Assembly (NCBI RefSeq): GCF_023065955.2
Contig: NW_026623089.1
Span: 36,362,767-36,426,766, forward strand
Source of the DNA: Ursus arctos
Lineage: Eukaryota; Chordata; Mammalia; Carnivora; Ursidae
DNA: 64,000 bases
Reading direction: 5' to 3'
Part shown: positions 24,115 to 34,939 of the stretch, one piece after another
Numbering within the stretch: position 1 is the first letter of the stretch
How the letters are laid out: every line of letters begins with the position of its first letter
Notes under the pieces: generated by a model
The model's database searches: none
What the model was told of the DNA's origin: nothing
What the model saw: only the letters and a program-made list of their open reading frames with translations
Position numbers and translations under genes: made by a program

Positions 24115-24327
24115 CTTTCTTTTAAAAGATTTATTTATTTATTGGAGAGAGAGAGAGAGCATGCGTGAGGAGAGGGGCAGAGGAAGAGGGAGAGAGAGAA
24201 TCTTCAAGCAGACTCTCCACTGAGCACAGAGCCCAATGAGGGGCTCAATCCGAGGACCCTGAGATCATGACCTGAGCTGAAATCGAGAGTCAGATGCTTA
24301 ACCAACTGAACCACTCAGGTGCCCCTC
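24115..24327 (-). mobile_element. SINEC (Can-SINE)
   Basis: Antisense copy, from 'aaaagatttatttatttatt' at the left to 'ccactcaggtgcccc' at the right. The duplication 'tttccttttc' is visible at about 24,105 and 24,328. Confidence 0.94.
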
Positions 24328-24334
24328 TTTCCTT

Positions 24335-24788
24335 TTCTTAAATTGTGAAAATATATGATATATACATAAGAATGGACAAAATGTGTATGTACAGTTTCAG
24401 GAATAATCACATTGAGAATACCAATGGAACCAGGACTTAGGTTGAGAAATAGGGCACTACCAGTACATGGGAAGCCCCCTTTGTGTCCTTTCCCAATTGC
24501 TTGCCCTCATACTCTTTCCCTACCTCCTCACTCCCAGAGGTAATCATTATCCCGATATTTATTTCCCTGCCTCTGTTTAAACTTTTATCCTTAGATATGT
24601 AAGGCTATTCTTGAACTTTTGTGAATAGAATCATACTCTATTTTTACAGTCACTTACTTGTATCATCAATATTATGTTTGTGAGATTCACCACACTGATA
24701 AGTGTAGTTTATTCATGTTGACTATTGTTTGGTATTGTTATATTTACTTGGTCTACTATTAATTGATGTTTGGGGAGCTAACGTATTT
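24335..24788 (-). mobile_element. Old L1M LINE 3' end
   Basis: Antisense 3' UTR followed by the end of ORF2. Landmarks are 'ctcactcccagaggtaatca', 'tttgtgaatagaatcatact', 'tttgtgagattcaccacact' and 'gtagtttattcatgttgact'. The family is an old mammalian L1, and exact subfamily is not determined. Confidence 0.65.
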
Positions 24789-24909
24789 TTGCTATTATTC
24801 ATTCATTCATTCATTCATTCATTCACTAAACAAATATTTCTTGAGCACCTACTATGTGCCAGGCAGTATTTTAGCTATTAGGTCAGAACAGTGATCAAAA
24901 CAGGTAAAA

Positions 24910-25102
24910 GGGGCGCCTGGGTAGCACAGCCGTTAGGCGGCTGCCTTCGGCTCAGGGCGTGATCCCGGCGTTCTGGGATCGAGTCCCACATCAGGCTCCT
25001 CCGCTGGGAGCCTGCTTCTTCCTCTCCCACTCCCCCTGCTTGTGTTCCCTCTCTCGCTGGCTGTCTCTCTCTGTCGAATAAATAAATAAAATCTTTAAAA
25101 AA

Positions 25103-25137
<35 letters not shown>

Positions 25138-25161
25138 AAATTTAAAAAATAAAAAAAAACA
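24910..25161 (+). mobile_element. SINEC, ursid-type young copy with long (AAAT)n tail
   Basis: Head 'ggggcgcctgggtagcacag', a B-box-like 'gatcgagtccc', body with 'ctctcgctggctgtctctct', then a long AAATAAAT tail. The 13-bp duplication 'aaaacaggtaaaa' is exact at 24,897-24,909 and 25,162-25,174. Low divergence suggests a recent insertion. Confidence 0.97.
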
Positions 25162-25226
25162 AAAACAGGTAAAATTCCCTTACCACATGGGTATTCTAGG
25201 GGCAGATGACTACAATAAACATTTTT

Positions 25227-25419
25227 TTTTAAAGATTTTATTTATTTATCCAACAGAGATCGAGACAGCCAGCAAGAGAGGGAACACAAGCAGGGGGAGT
25301 GGGAGAGGAAGAAGCAGGCTCCCAGCAGAGGAGCCTGATGTGGGGCTCGATCCCACAACGCCGGGATCACGCCCTGAGCCGAAGGCAGACGCTTAACCGC
25401 TATGCCACCCAGGTGCCCC
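25227..25419 (-). mobile_element. SINEC, ursid-type young copy
   Basis: Antisense copy, with 'aaagattttatttatttatc' on the tail side and 'cacccaggtgcccc' on the head side. The duplication 'taaacattttt' is exact on both sides. Together with the preceding copy it forms an inverted SINE pair separated by only 65 bases. Confidence 0.97.
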
Positions 25420-25592
25420 TAAACATTTTTAAAAAGAACTTATGTTGTATGTTAAAAGATGAGAAGTGATAAGAACAAAAGGCAGGGGAAAAGATGAAAG
25501 GTACCAGGGTTAGAGGTTGCAATTCTCTGGTATTTCCCACTGAGTTGACATCTAAGCCAGGAATTGAAACGATTGAAGATGTTGCCATGTGT

Positions 25593-25793
25593 GGGGCACC
25601 TGGATGGCTCAGTCGTTAAGCATCTGCCTTCGGCTCAGGTCATGATCCCAGGGTCCTGGGATCGGGCCCCACGTCAGGCTCCCTGAACAGCGGGGAGCCT
25701 GCTTTTCCCTCTCCTCCGCACTCATGTGCTCTCTCTAGCTATCTCTGTCTCTCTCTCAAATAAATAAATAAAAATCTTAAAAAAAAAAAAAAA
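25593..25793 (+). mobile_element. SINEC (Can-SINE)
   Basis: Head 'ggggcacctggatggctcag' and tail AATAAATAAAAATCTTAAAA with a long A run. The 14-bp duplication is 'gatgttgccatgtg' at 25,578 and 'gatggtgccatgtg' at 25,794, one mismatch, which implies moderate age. Confidence 0.96.
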
Positions 25794-25897
25794 GATGGTG
25801 CCATGTGGCTATCTGGGGTGAGGTGTTCCAACAGAAGGAGGAACCAGTGTAGCAGTCTTGAAGCAGGACTAATACAGAAGGATCTGTGCAATGCGGC

Positions 25898-26645
25898 TGT
25901 GTTACTAACTACCCCAAGTTAGACAAAACTTCACAGGTTAAGGACATAGTCCCCACAAGACTACAATAACTTCAGACACAAGCTGCAAGCTTAGGGGTCC
26001 CGAGGCCACCTAAGCTTCTGACCAACTGGCTACAAACTTAGAGGTTCCCATTACCCTCTCAAGTTTGATAATTCACTAGAACTCATAGAATTCAGCTAAG
26101 CACTGTACTCATAATTACAGTCCTAGCATAACAAAACGGTTTCAAATCAGAACCAGCCAAAAAAAAAAAGAGTCTCATACATACAGCAAGATCTGGGAGA
26201 GTCCCAAACACGAAGTTTCCATGTCCTCTCCCAACAGAGTCAGAATGTGTCACCCTATCTGCACAGAGTACTGTTAATCAGGGAAGTTCACCTGAGCTTC
26301 TGTGTTCAGAGTTTTATTTCTGTGTCAAGTGTTTTATTACATAGACATGATTGAATTATTCATTGCCCATGTGGTTCAATCTCCAACCTCCTCCCCTTCC
26401 CAGAAGTTGGACTGATGTCATGTGACTCAAGGTTCCAACCCTCTAATCACATGATTGGTCTTTCTGGTATGACTAGCCCCTATCCTGAGTCACCTTGTTA
26501 GCTTAAGCTCAGGTGTGGTCTGAGGGCCCACTATGAATAACAAAGATACTCCTACCACTTGGGAAATTCTAAGAATTTGAGTCTTCAGGTACAATGAAGG
26601 CTCAGGAACTCACAACTCTGCAGCCAAATCCAGCTTCATACAAAG
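25898..26645. mobile_element. ERVL-type solo LTR (family uncertain)
   Basis: The stretch begins TGTGTTACTAAC and carries a run of words I associate with an old ERVL LTR: 'aattcactagaactcataga', 'gggagagtcccaaacacgaa', 'atgattgaattattcattgc', 'ggttccaaccctctaatcac' and 'cactatgaataacaaagata'. No internal retroviral gene is adjacent, so it is a solo LTR. The family (MER21 or MLT2-like) and orientation are from memory and not certain. Confidence 0.6.
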
Positions 26646-27404
26646 ACTGGAAAGCCCACTCTCTGCCTGAGGGGTCCTTGGCAGCTGGCCACCAGGAGGT
26701 GCAATGTTGGTGAGTACTAAGGACAGAGCCCAGGCCAGCATCAAAGGGCATTCCTAGCTATCTGGCTGTCAGGATAGAAGGACCTCCTTACGGATACTGG
26801 GAGGAGTCGGGGTAGGGATGTGTCCAAGTGCCCTGCAAAAGCCAAAGATAGCTGACATGCCCCTTCTTGAGTAATCTAGCTGCAACTTCTAAAGTATGAG
26901 GCACCAAGTCACTTAGGGGCTGGGAGGCCAAATATTAGGTATAAATGGATGCCATGAAAGCACTGGATGCTGGGCAACCTCCCTGGAGAGAAATATGTGA
27001 TGTGTTCCCCAAAATATCAAGTTCTGCCTGACCAACACAGACGGATTGCATGGATCTGCTTCCTGGCCAAACATGCTTTCTCTTTCTGGTTTGAGTGCTT
27101 ACACTGCTGACTCTGCGATGCTTTGCTTTCCACTAGCCCTTGAATTGGGAAAGAAAGTGCTTTTATGGGTCCAGCTTTATACGGAGGAATCCTGAGAGTA
27201 GCAGGAGCCACTGCAAGAGGGAGAGGGTCTCACTGGGATGACCCTACAGGTTCCAACATAGCTGCTGGGTTGGGCATTAGGTCCATTCAAATTGAAACTC
27301 CCTGTTCCCAGAACTTCTGAGTGGTGCAACACTGTTCCTTCTCTGCCCCTGAGGGATTGCCTTCTACTGACCACTTCCTATATCCCACATACACTAATCT
27401 CTCC
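26646..27404. other. Unique DNA, nothing recognised
   Basis: No repeat or exon recognised. A partial CTCF-like word, CCACCAGGAGGTGC near 26,690, misses two positions of the core. Confidence 0.45.
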
Positions 27405-27545
27405 TCTCTTCTGATTGTCATAGCAATCCTGTGGGATGGGTACTGCTGCTGCTGCTGCTCCTGTTTTACAGACAAGAAACTACGGCTCAGAGATGCTAAG
27501 TCACAGCCAGTGAGTGATGAATCCAGGACTATAACCCAGATCTGT
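27405..27545 (-). repeat. MIR SINE fragment with (CTG)n
   Basis: Antisense MIR core 'ctgttttacagacaagaaac', 'tacggctcagagatgctaag', 'tcacagccagtgagtgatga', 'ccaggactataacccagatc'. A short CTGCTGCTGCTG run lies in the region that is normally 'attattattatcc'. Confidence 0.85.
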
Positions 27546-27784
27546 CTTGCACCAATGTCCCTGTTCTGTGCTACATGGCTCCAAGGGCAGAGAATTCCTG
27601 GGGCAATGGTTCTGGAGTAAGGGATACACCATAGCTGGGTTCCATAGCCTTCCTTCTCTGGGTAGTCAAAGCTATTTAGACTTGGAGGTCAGAAAACGAA
27701 TGGCATTACTTAGTGCTGGGCTTATAACGTCTCTATTCCTGAAGCCAAGAATCTGGCAGGAAGGCCAACATTAATGCACAAATA

Positions 27785-27925
27785 ATCACGCACTGTCAAC
27801 CTCCCAGACTCTGTTATTCACCTGTTCAATGAGACAATCATGTCTCTCTCACAGGACTGCCTAAGGGAGGAATTCCACTAAAAGGTGTTTGGCCCAGCAT
27901 ACATGCTCAATAAACATGACCTCCT
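27785..27925 (+). repeat. MIR SINE fragment
   Basis: Sense MIR 3' half: 'cacctgttcaatgagacaat', 'ctcacaggactgcctaaggg', 'catacatgctcaataaacat'. Ends approximate. Confidence 0.65.
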
Positions 27926-28291
27926 TCCTGGCTACATACTGAGAACCTGTGAATTAAGCCTATTCCTTCTGGACACTGAATCACTAGTATCAGGTCTCCA
28001 GCCGGGGGCCGTGAAGGTGGAGCAGCCCCTACATGATGGCATCACAGTGGATCTGCTATCCTGGGGGTAGAGTGGATGAGATCTTCCCAACAACCACTCT
28101 CCTCCGATCACTCCCTTTCCTTCACTCTTATGCTGCTAAAAGTCAGTTTGTGAGCCTTCCTGGTCACATAATTCTCTTCTTTGGAAGCCCAAGGTGCCTC
28201 TCCATAAGGAATTGCTAGGAGTCCACAGAGCATGGGAGTTTGAAGGGAAAGTCTGTTGTCCCAAACTGAGAGGCAAAGGAGGACACTAGGG

Positions 28292-28495
28292 GGGCGCCTG
28301 GGTGGCTCAGTCGTTAAGCGCCTGCCTTCGGCTCAGAGCATGATCCCAGGGTCCTGGGATCAAGCCCCACATCAGGCTCCTCTGCTGGGAGCCTGCTTCT
28401 TCCTCTCCCAGTCCCCCTGCTTGTGTTCCCTCTCTCGCTGGCTGTTTCTCTCTCTGTCAAATAAATAAATAAAATCTTAAAAAAAAAAAAAAAAA
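28292..28495 (+). mobile_element. SINEC, ursid-type young copy
   Basis: Head 'gggcgcctgggtggctcagt', body with 'ctctcgctggctgtttctct' and a clean A tail. The 13-bp duplication 'gaggacactaggg' is exact at 28,279-28,291 and 28,496-28,508. Confidence 0.97.
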
Positions 28496-28559
28496 GAGGA
28501 CACTAGGGATGCCTGCACTAGAGGCGGAGAGGGCTTTGGCCCCAGAGGGCTTGGACGTG

Positions 28560-28745
28560 GCCATAGCTAATTCTTATCCCAGATCTGCCACTTGCTGGCT
28601 ATTTGAACTTGGGCAAGTCTCTTGTACCCTGCAAGCAGCAGTTTCCATATCAGTAAAGTGGAGTAAACTGAGGCCCCCTTTTCAGATAAAGTAGCAGGTA
28701 ACACATGAAGGCACCAGGAAAGTGCTCAGCACATGGCAGTGAAGA
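28560..28745 (+). repeat. MIR SINE
   Basis: Sense MIR nearly throughout: 'cccagatctgccacttgctg', 'ttgaacttgggcaagtctct', 'gcagtttccatatcagtaaa', 'aagtgctcagcacatggcag'. Confidence 0.85.
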
Positions 28746-28970
28746 GAGGTTGACAATACACACACACCTCCCAAAACATGCTTAACTAGACCAGCAGAGC
28801 AAGCTCTCCAAGACTGGAGACTGGTTTTGAATAATGGAAACATTCATTTGAGAGTAATAATGCCTAGAGGCTGATAGCATTTCTCAGAAGTATAGTGTCC
28901 TGTCTCCCATGCAGCACATTGGGCTTCCTTGGAAGAAAGGTATGGTTGGCCTTGAAAAGGAAGGACATAG

Positions 28971-29198
28971 GGGCGCCTGGGTAGCACAGTCGTTAAAGCG
29001 TCTGCCTTCGGCTCAGGGCGTGATCCCGGCGTACCGGGATCGAGTCCCACATCGGGCTCCTCCGCTATGAGCCTGCTTCTTCCTCTCCCACTCCCCCGGC
29101 TGTGTTCTTCCTCTCCCACTCCCCCGGCTGTGTTCCCTCTCTCGCTGGCTGTCTCTCTGTCACATAAATAAATAAAATCTTAAAAAAAAAAAAAAAAG
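28971..29198 (+). mobile_element. SINEC, ursid-type, with internal 28-bp duplication
   Basis: Head 'gggcgcctgggtagcacagt' and the B-box-like 'gatcgagtccc'. Within the body a 28-bp unit is exactly repeated in tandem at 29,077-29,104 and 29,105-29,132. The 16-bp target duplication AAAAGGAAGGACATAG is exact at 28,955-28,970 and 29,199-29,214, so the whole is one insertion. Confidence 0.97.
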
Positions 29199-29214
29199 AA
29201 AAGGAAGGACATAG

Positions 29215-29899
29215 AGCCCCGTGGGCCACATTGCCTGCTTCTCTCATCTCCCAGGCTCCTAACCCAGCATAGGTCAGGCCACCTATGGTGTGTGGATGCC
29301 CCCTTCCTATCTCCCCTTCCCCACTCCTTTCTCCCTTAGAAAGGGGAGAGCCACACACAGAGGGAGTTATGTTCCCACCAATTGAACACTCTTGTCTTTC
29401 TGGAGGTTGATGTGTTTGTCAAAATTCAACTCTGCCTCTCCTCACAAATTAAATGGCTTTTCTCATTTGGATCAAAAACCCTAATGTAGATAAAAAGTTC
29501 CTATGTGGTTGCTACTGTTAACAGTATTTGTTTTTAATCTAAACGGATTATAACTGACTAGAAAGTTTTCTCCATCCTTCTGATTTATCTGCTTTTAAAT
29601 GTCAGCTTCAAGAAAGCAGACGAGCTCTGGGTTGGGAGGGTCCATAAGCTAAAGGCTTCCTAGAAAAGAGGGGAGAAGGAGTATGTGAAAGAGGAAACAA
29701 GAGTGTTTTCAAAGGGTCAGGTCTAGATAATGTTGCTGCACCCTTGATGCATGGTGCCGTGCCCTCAGCACATGCTCATTAAATAAATGAATGAGTGAAT
29801 GAATGCATAGAAAAAACAGGCACAGAAGTGAGAAATGAGAGGAAGGATTCATGTTCACTTAGCTGGGTAAGATGGCCACTCAGGTCTTGTTACACTCAC
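29215..29899. other. Mostly unique DNA
   Basis: No exon recognised. Near 29,735-29,805 the words 'cagcacatgctcattaaata' and 'aatgaatgagtgaatgaatg' look like an L2 or MIR 3' tail in sense orientation. Confidence 0.4.
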
Positions 29900-30025
29900 A
29901 TACTATGGGAGAAATAGGCAGCCATTTTACAAAGGAAGAGAGTAAGCCCTGAGAAGTTGGGAAACTTACTCTAAGCCCATGGCAAGGATTAGGCAGAATC
30001 CAGATCACCCAGCTACAGGCCCATC
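29900..30025 (-). repeat. MIR SINE fragment
   Basis: Antisense MIR words in order: 'gccattttacaaaggaagag', 'taagccctgagaagttggga', 'aacttactctaagcccatgg', 'gattaggcagaatccagatc'. Confidence 0.75.
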
Positions 30026-30590
30026 CCATTCATTGCGAGGCCTCCCACCTGGTTTTGAGTTGTTCATAGCTAGACCCCCAATCATTCTTCCAGGTTAGAC
30101 CAGAGGCCTTTCCTCTGATGACCCCAGGATTGGGACCACAGCTTCCCCTAGAGGGGATGGCCATAAACCCTTGCCCAGGGAATGAGGGAAGGGAGAGTAG
30201 GTGTTCTGGGCAGGCACCCTGGACCTCACCCCAGAACAGCAGTGACTGTGCTGTGTGAGCTCGCTGCAGTGGGTCTCTGGTCCTGATTTTCACACTACTG
30301 TATACCCCCTACCATGACCCAGCCCTCCTTAGTCAGGGGCAGTGGAGCAGCAGCATCCTTACCTCCACAAGGGGCTGGCATGGTGGAGTGAGTGTGTTGA
30401 ATCAACTTCTGCTGTTCATCCTGCAACATAGCCAATGGCTGGTAAAATAACACAGAAAACCAAAAACGAGGCTAAGAGAACAGAGAGGGAGACAGACAGA
30501 TGAAGGAAGAGAAGATTCCTTGAGAAAGAGTGGGAAAGGAACAGGAAAAGATAAAGAAACAGCAGAGATAACTATGGAAAGAGAAAGAGA
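30026..30590. other. Unique DNA, nothing recognised
   Basis: No repeat or exon identified. The end (from about 30,475) becomes purine-rich (GAGA/GGAA words) before the next SINE. Confidence 0.4.
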
Positions 30591-30788
30591 GGGACGCCTG
30601 GGTGGCTCAGTCAGTTAAGCGTCTGCCTTTGGCTTGGGTCATGATCCCAGGGTCCTGGGATTGAGCCCCACATCGGGCTCCTTGCTCAGCAGGGAGCCTG
30701 CTTCTCCCTCTGCCTGCTGTTCTCCATGCTTGTGCTTGCTCGCTCTCTCGCTCTCTCTAGCAAATAAATAAAATCTGCAAAAAAAAAA
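30591..30788 (+). mobile_element. SINEC (Can-SINE)
   Basis: Head 'gggacgcctgggtggctcag', body with 'tgctcgctctctcgctctct' and tail 'caaataaataaaatctgc' plus A run. A short purine-rich duplication ('aaagagag') flanks it. Confidence 0.94.
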
Positions 30789-30817
30789 GAGAGAAGGAGA
30801 AAAACTGAAGAATAAAA

Positions 30818-30965
30818 CAGTGTGTGGGTGCACCTACGTGTGCACCTCCATGCTTGGGCACGTGTAGTGCATATGCATGTCTATGTGGGCGCACATATGC
30901 GAAGCAGGGCCAGGAGACATATGTGTGAGCACTGCATGTGTGAGCAGACATACCCATGAGCATGA
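30818..30965 (+). repeat. Imperfect TG/CA-rich low-complexity tract
   Basis: About 150 bases of interrupted TG and CA dinucleotides ('gtgtgtgggtgcacctacgt', 'gcatatgcatgtctatgtg', 'gagcatgagcatcaatcacg'). It is old and no longer a pure microsatellite. Confidence 0.7.
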
Positions 30966-31959
30966 GCATCAATCACGTGGCCACTACCATGGGCTTGGGC
31001 ATCCATCACAGTGGGCAGTGCCAGCAAAAGCAGTAAAGCTTGGAATTTCTGGAATTCTTCAGGGGTTGGAGCCAGGTTGGGAAGGTGCTTGGCCTTTTCT
31101 GTTCCTCTAAGTTCCCATAGAGTCTGGCCACCCACTGGTCAGGGTCTCAGAGCCACAGACAGGCCAGCATGGTACAGGCACTTTCCTAACTTGCTTGCAG
31201 TGAGGTCATGAGGGCAGTCTTGGACACTGAATCATCTCAGTGCACAGGTGCTGTCCAAAATGTGTTCTGTGTTCATTTCCATGTTGACCTTTTAAGAGAG
31301 AAATAGTATGTCTGTGGTACAGATGAGAGGATGAAACCAATGAAGTTAGTTTTCCATTCACTTGTGGCCATAAATTTATACAATAACAAATTTTTTTTTA
31401 GGAAACGATATCAGGAGAAGACTAAAGGTGGGCTGTGTTGGAGGATCTGAGAGGAAAGAGTCACAAGAGCAGAGGGGCCTGGGCTACTGAGGGGTGAGGG
31501 TTGAGGATTCTGGGGGCAGTAATTGGAGGGTTAGGCCATCTGTCCTTCTCCACTTGCTCCAGGACAGAGACAGTAGGTGTAGGCACTTGGGCCTCAGAGG
31601 CCTGACAGAGCCTGGGGCGAGTCCCAAGACGATAAGTAGCCCCTTTCTAGGAACCTCCAACACTGGGCTCACAACTGACTGCTAGGCTTACACATGTTCC
31701 TTGGGCAGGGCTGCAGAAATGTTCCTGTGTGGGTAGACAGGAAATGGCAAAGACAAGAATGAACACAATCATGTGTCCCTATGATTTAACACACAACCAA
31801 GGAAAATAAACACAAAATAGGAAGTCAATGCATCCAACGGAAACCAACATTTAAGGACCTAGAGTTAATTGAGAAAACAGAATAGACTTTAGAATAAGTA
31901 TAATTAGTATCCACAGAGAGATGTGAGTGAATAAAAAGACAGAAAAATATTCAATTACA
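30966..31959. other. Unique DNA grading into old L1
   Basis: The left part to about 31,720 is unique, with no exon. From 31,760 the A-rich text ('aacacaaccaaggaaaataa', 'cattcaattacaaatctcg'-like) looks like decayed L1 leading into the clear L1 from 31,960. Confidence 0.4.
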
Positions 31960-32180
31960 AATCTCGAAGGTATCCAGATTGGAAAGGAAGAAGTAAAACT
32001 ATCCCTGTTTGCAGATAACGTAATCTAGAATGTAGAAAATCCTAAAGAACACACACAGACACACACACACAAATTATTAGAGCTAATGAACAAGTTAAGC
32101 AAGGTTGCAGGGTGTAAGATCAATATACAAAAATCAGTTGTATTTTTATAGACCGCATAAGAACAATCTGAAAATAAGTC

Positions 32181-32598
32181 TGTATTAGTTTGCTAGAGCT
32201 GCCATAACAACATTCCACAAACTGGACGGCTTAAACAGAAATTTGTCTTACAGTTCTGGAAGCTAGAGGTCCAAAATTACAGGCGGTGGCAGGACTGATT
32301 TCTTCCGAGGTCTGTGAGGGAAGAATCTGCTCCAGGCCTCCCCTGGCTTTTGGTAGTCCCTTGGCTTGCAGCAGCATAACTTTGATCTTCACATGGTGTT
32401 CGCGCTGCGCATATCTGCATACTAATTTCCACTTCTTAGAAAGACATCAGTCATATTGAACTAGGGCCCACTCTAATAGTCTCATTGTAAATTGATTAAC
32501 TCCATAGAGACTAACTCCAAATCGGGTCACATTCTAGGACAGTGAAGGTTAGGACTTCAATATACGGATTTTGGGGAGACACAATTCAACCCATAACA
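32181..32598 (-). mobile_element. Solo MLT1 LTR (ERVL-MaLR) inserted in L1
   Basis: It begins TGTATTAGTTTGCTAGAGCTGC and ends 'caattcaacccataaca', the antisense MLT1 terminal TG...CA signature. Interior words ('acttcaatatacggatttt', 'gtcatattgaactagggccc') agree. Flanks 'aagtc' and 'aattc' fit a decayed 5-bp target duplication. L1 ORF2 is continuous on either side once this LTR is taken out. No internal retroviral sequence remains. Confidence 0.93.
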
Positions 32599-33519
32599 AA
32601 TTCCACTTACAGTAGTATCAAAAATAATAAAATATTTATAAATAAATTTAACTGAAGAAGTGTAAGACTTGTACACTGAAAACTATAAACATAATTGGAA
32701 GAAATTAAAGAAAACTTAAATAAATGGAAATACATTCTGTGTTTCTGATTGGAAGACTGAATATTGTTAAGATTGCAATACTCCCCAAATTGATCTACAG
32801 ATTAAAGCAATCTCTATCAAAATCCCCGATGAATTCTTTGAAGAAATTGACAAGCTGATCCTAAAATTCATATGCAAATTCAAGGAGCCCAAAATAACTA
32901 AAACAATCTTGAGGGGGGTAGAATAAAGTTGGAGGACTCATATTTCCTAATTTCAAAACTTACTACAAATCTACAGTAATTAAGATTGTGTGGTGTTAGT
33001 ACAAAGATAGATACATAGGTCAATGGAATAGAATTGAAAGTCCAAAAATAAACCCTCATATTTATGAGCAATTGATTGTGGAAAGGTTGACAAGACAATT
33101 CAATAGAGAAAAGAATAGTCTTTTCAACAAATGGTGCTGGAACTAAATATTCACATGCAAGAGAATGGATTTGGACCCCTACCTCAAACCATATATAAAA
33201 ATTGACAATATATCTAAAACTTAAATGTGAGAGCTAAGACTATACAGCTTTTTAGAAGAAAACAAGTGTAAATCATTCTGATTTTGGATTAAAAAATGGT
33301 TTCTTAGATGTGAGACTTAAAGCACAAGCAACCAAAGATAAAATAGATAAGTTAGACTTCATCAAAATTTAAAACTTCTATACTTCAAAAGACATGATTA
33401 AGAAAATTAAAAGGCAAGCCACAGTCTAGAAGAAAATATTTTTAAATCTTATACCTGATTTTTAAAAAATGTATTTGGAATAAATAAAGATATCTTACAA
33501 CTAAGTAAATAATATTTTT

Positions 33520-33710
33520 TTTCAGATTTTATTTATTTATTCGACAGAGATAGAGACAGCCAGCGAGAGAGGGAACACAAGCAGGGGGAGTGGGAGAGGA
33601 AGAAGCAGGCTCATAGTGGAGGAGCCTGATGTGGGGCTCGATCCCATAACGCCGGGATCACGCCCTGAGCCGAAGGCAGACGCTTAACCGCTGTGTCACC
33701 CAGGCGCCCC
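33520..33710 (-). mobile_element. SINEC, ursid-type, first of an antisense pair
   Basis: Antisense copy with 'cagattttatttatttattc' tail side and 'cacccaggcgcccc' head side. It carries 'ctcgatcccataacgccggg', typical of the young ursid-type copies. It abuts a second antisense SINE. Confidence 0.96.
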
Positions 33711-33930
33711 AATATTTTTATTTTTAAAAAAGATTTTATTTATTCATTTGACAGAGAGAGAGTGAGTGAGCACAAGCAGGGAGAGTGGCAGGCAGAGGGA
33801 GAGGGAGAAGAAGGCTCCCCTCGGAGCAATGAGCCCAATGCAGGATTCGATCCGAGGAAACTGGATCATGACCTGAGCCAATCATGACCTGAGGAATTAT
33901 GCTTAACCAACTGAGTCACCCAGGTGCCCC
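33711..33930 (-). mobile_element. SINEC, second of an antisense pair
   Basis: Older and more diverged than its neighbour, with a (GAGT)n-like run near its tail and a duplicated 'atcatgacctga' segment near 33,866-33,893. The outer duplication 'agtaaataatattttt' is exact at 33,504-33,519 and 33,931-33,946, with a partial middle copy 'aatattttta' at 33,711. Confidence 0.96.
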
Positions 33931-34480
33931 AGTAAATAATATTTTTAAAAGCCAAAAACCTAATTTTAAAATGGACAAAAGACTTGAAGAGATATTTCGT
34001 CAAAGAATATATACAAAGGCCTGATATGCAAATGAAAATATGTCCAACATCTTTAGTTATTTAGGGATATGCAAATTAAAAACACAGTGAGATATCATTT
34101 CCCAACCACTACGGTGGCTGCAACCAAAAAGACTGACCATACAAACTGTTGGTGAGAATTTGGGGAAACTAGAACACTCACATAGCTGATGAAGTTTAAA
34201 TGATGCTTTGGAAAAACATTTTGGCAGTTTCTTCAAAAGGTAAACATAAATTTACTATATAACCCAAGAAATTCCACACCAAGGTATCTACCCAAGACAA
34301 ATGAAAGCCTGTCTCCTCACAAAGATGTGTACACAAATGTTTATAGCTGCATTATTCATGATAATCACAAAGTGTAAATAACCCCAATGTCCATCCACTG
34401 ATAAGCAACGTGTGATGTATCCATACAAAGGAACACTATTTGGCAATAAAACATATGAAGTACAACACAGATGAACTTTA

Positions 34481-34687
34481 TTTTTTATTTTTTTTAAGAT
34501 TTTTATTTATTTATTTGATAGAGAGAGAGACAGCCAGCGAGAGAGGGAACACAAGCAGGGGGAGTGGGAGAGGAAGAAGCAGGCTCCCAGTGGAGGAGCC
34601 TGATGCGGGGCTCCATCCCAGAATGCCGGGATCACGCCCTGAGCCGAAGGCAGACATTTAACGACTGCACCACCCAGGCGCCCCACC
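34481..34687 (-). mobile_element. SINEC, ursid-type young copy
   Basis: Antisense copy from 'taagatttttatttatttat' to 'cacccaggcgcccc'. A short duplication 'aacttta' flanks it at 34,474 and 34,688. Confidence 0.95.
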
Positions 34688-34939
34688 AACTTTAAAAATA
34701 TTATGCAAATGAAAGAAACCAGAAGCAAAAGACCACACATCATATGACTTCTTTTTTATGAAATGTCCAAAACAGACAAATTTACAGACAGAAAGTAAAT
34801 TAGTTATTTCCTAGGACTTCAAACAGAAATAAGTACTTACTAAAGATGGGCATAAAGGGTATTTTTGGGGTGATGAAAATGTTCAGAACTCAATTCTGGC
34901 AATGTTTGTACAACTCTTTAAATTTACTAAAAATCAGGG

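Larger units (their letters stand above)
24795..25897 (-). mobile_element. L2 LINE 3' end, split by three SINEs
   Basis: It opens with a slightly expanded (CATT)n run and the L2 terminal words 'aacaaatatttcttgagcac' and 'ctactatgtgccaggcagta'. It resumes after the SINEs with 'aaattcccttaccacatggg', 'gacatctaagccaggaattg' and 'gtgaggtgttccaacagaag'. All pieces are in the same order as a single L2 read in antisense, so the three SINEs can be removed to restore continuity of the fossil. Confidence 0.8.

Noticed and set aside
24910..25161. tRNA gene-like sequence at SINE heads (A box and B box words)
   Set aside because: These are tRNA-derived SINE heads that have lost cloverleaf pairing, continue into the SINE body and are flanked by target duplications, so they are not tRNA genes.
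26688..26701. CCACCAGGAGGTGC as a CTCF site
   Set aside because: It misses two positions of the core, including the central GGC, and there is no supporting context.
33504..33946. Regularly recurring near-identical blocks that could suggest a CRISPR-like or satellite array
   Set aside because: The recurring blocks are dispersed SINEs in both orientations with their own target duplications. Spacing is irregular and the genome is mammalian.
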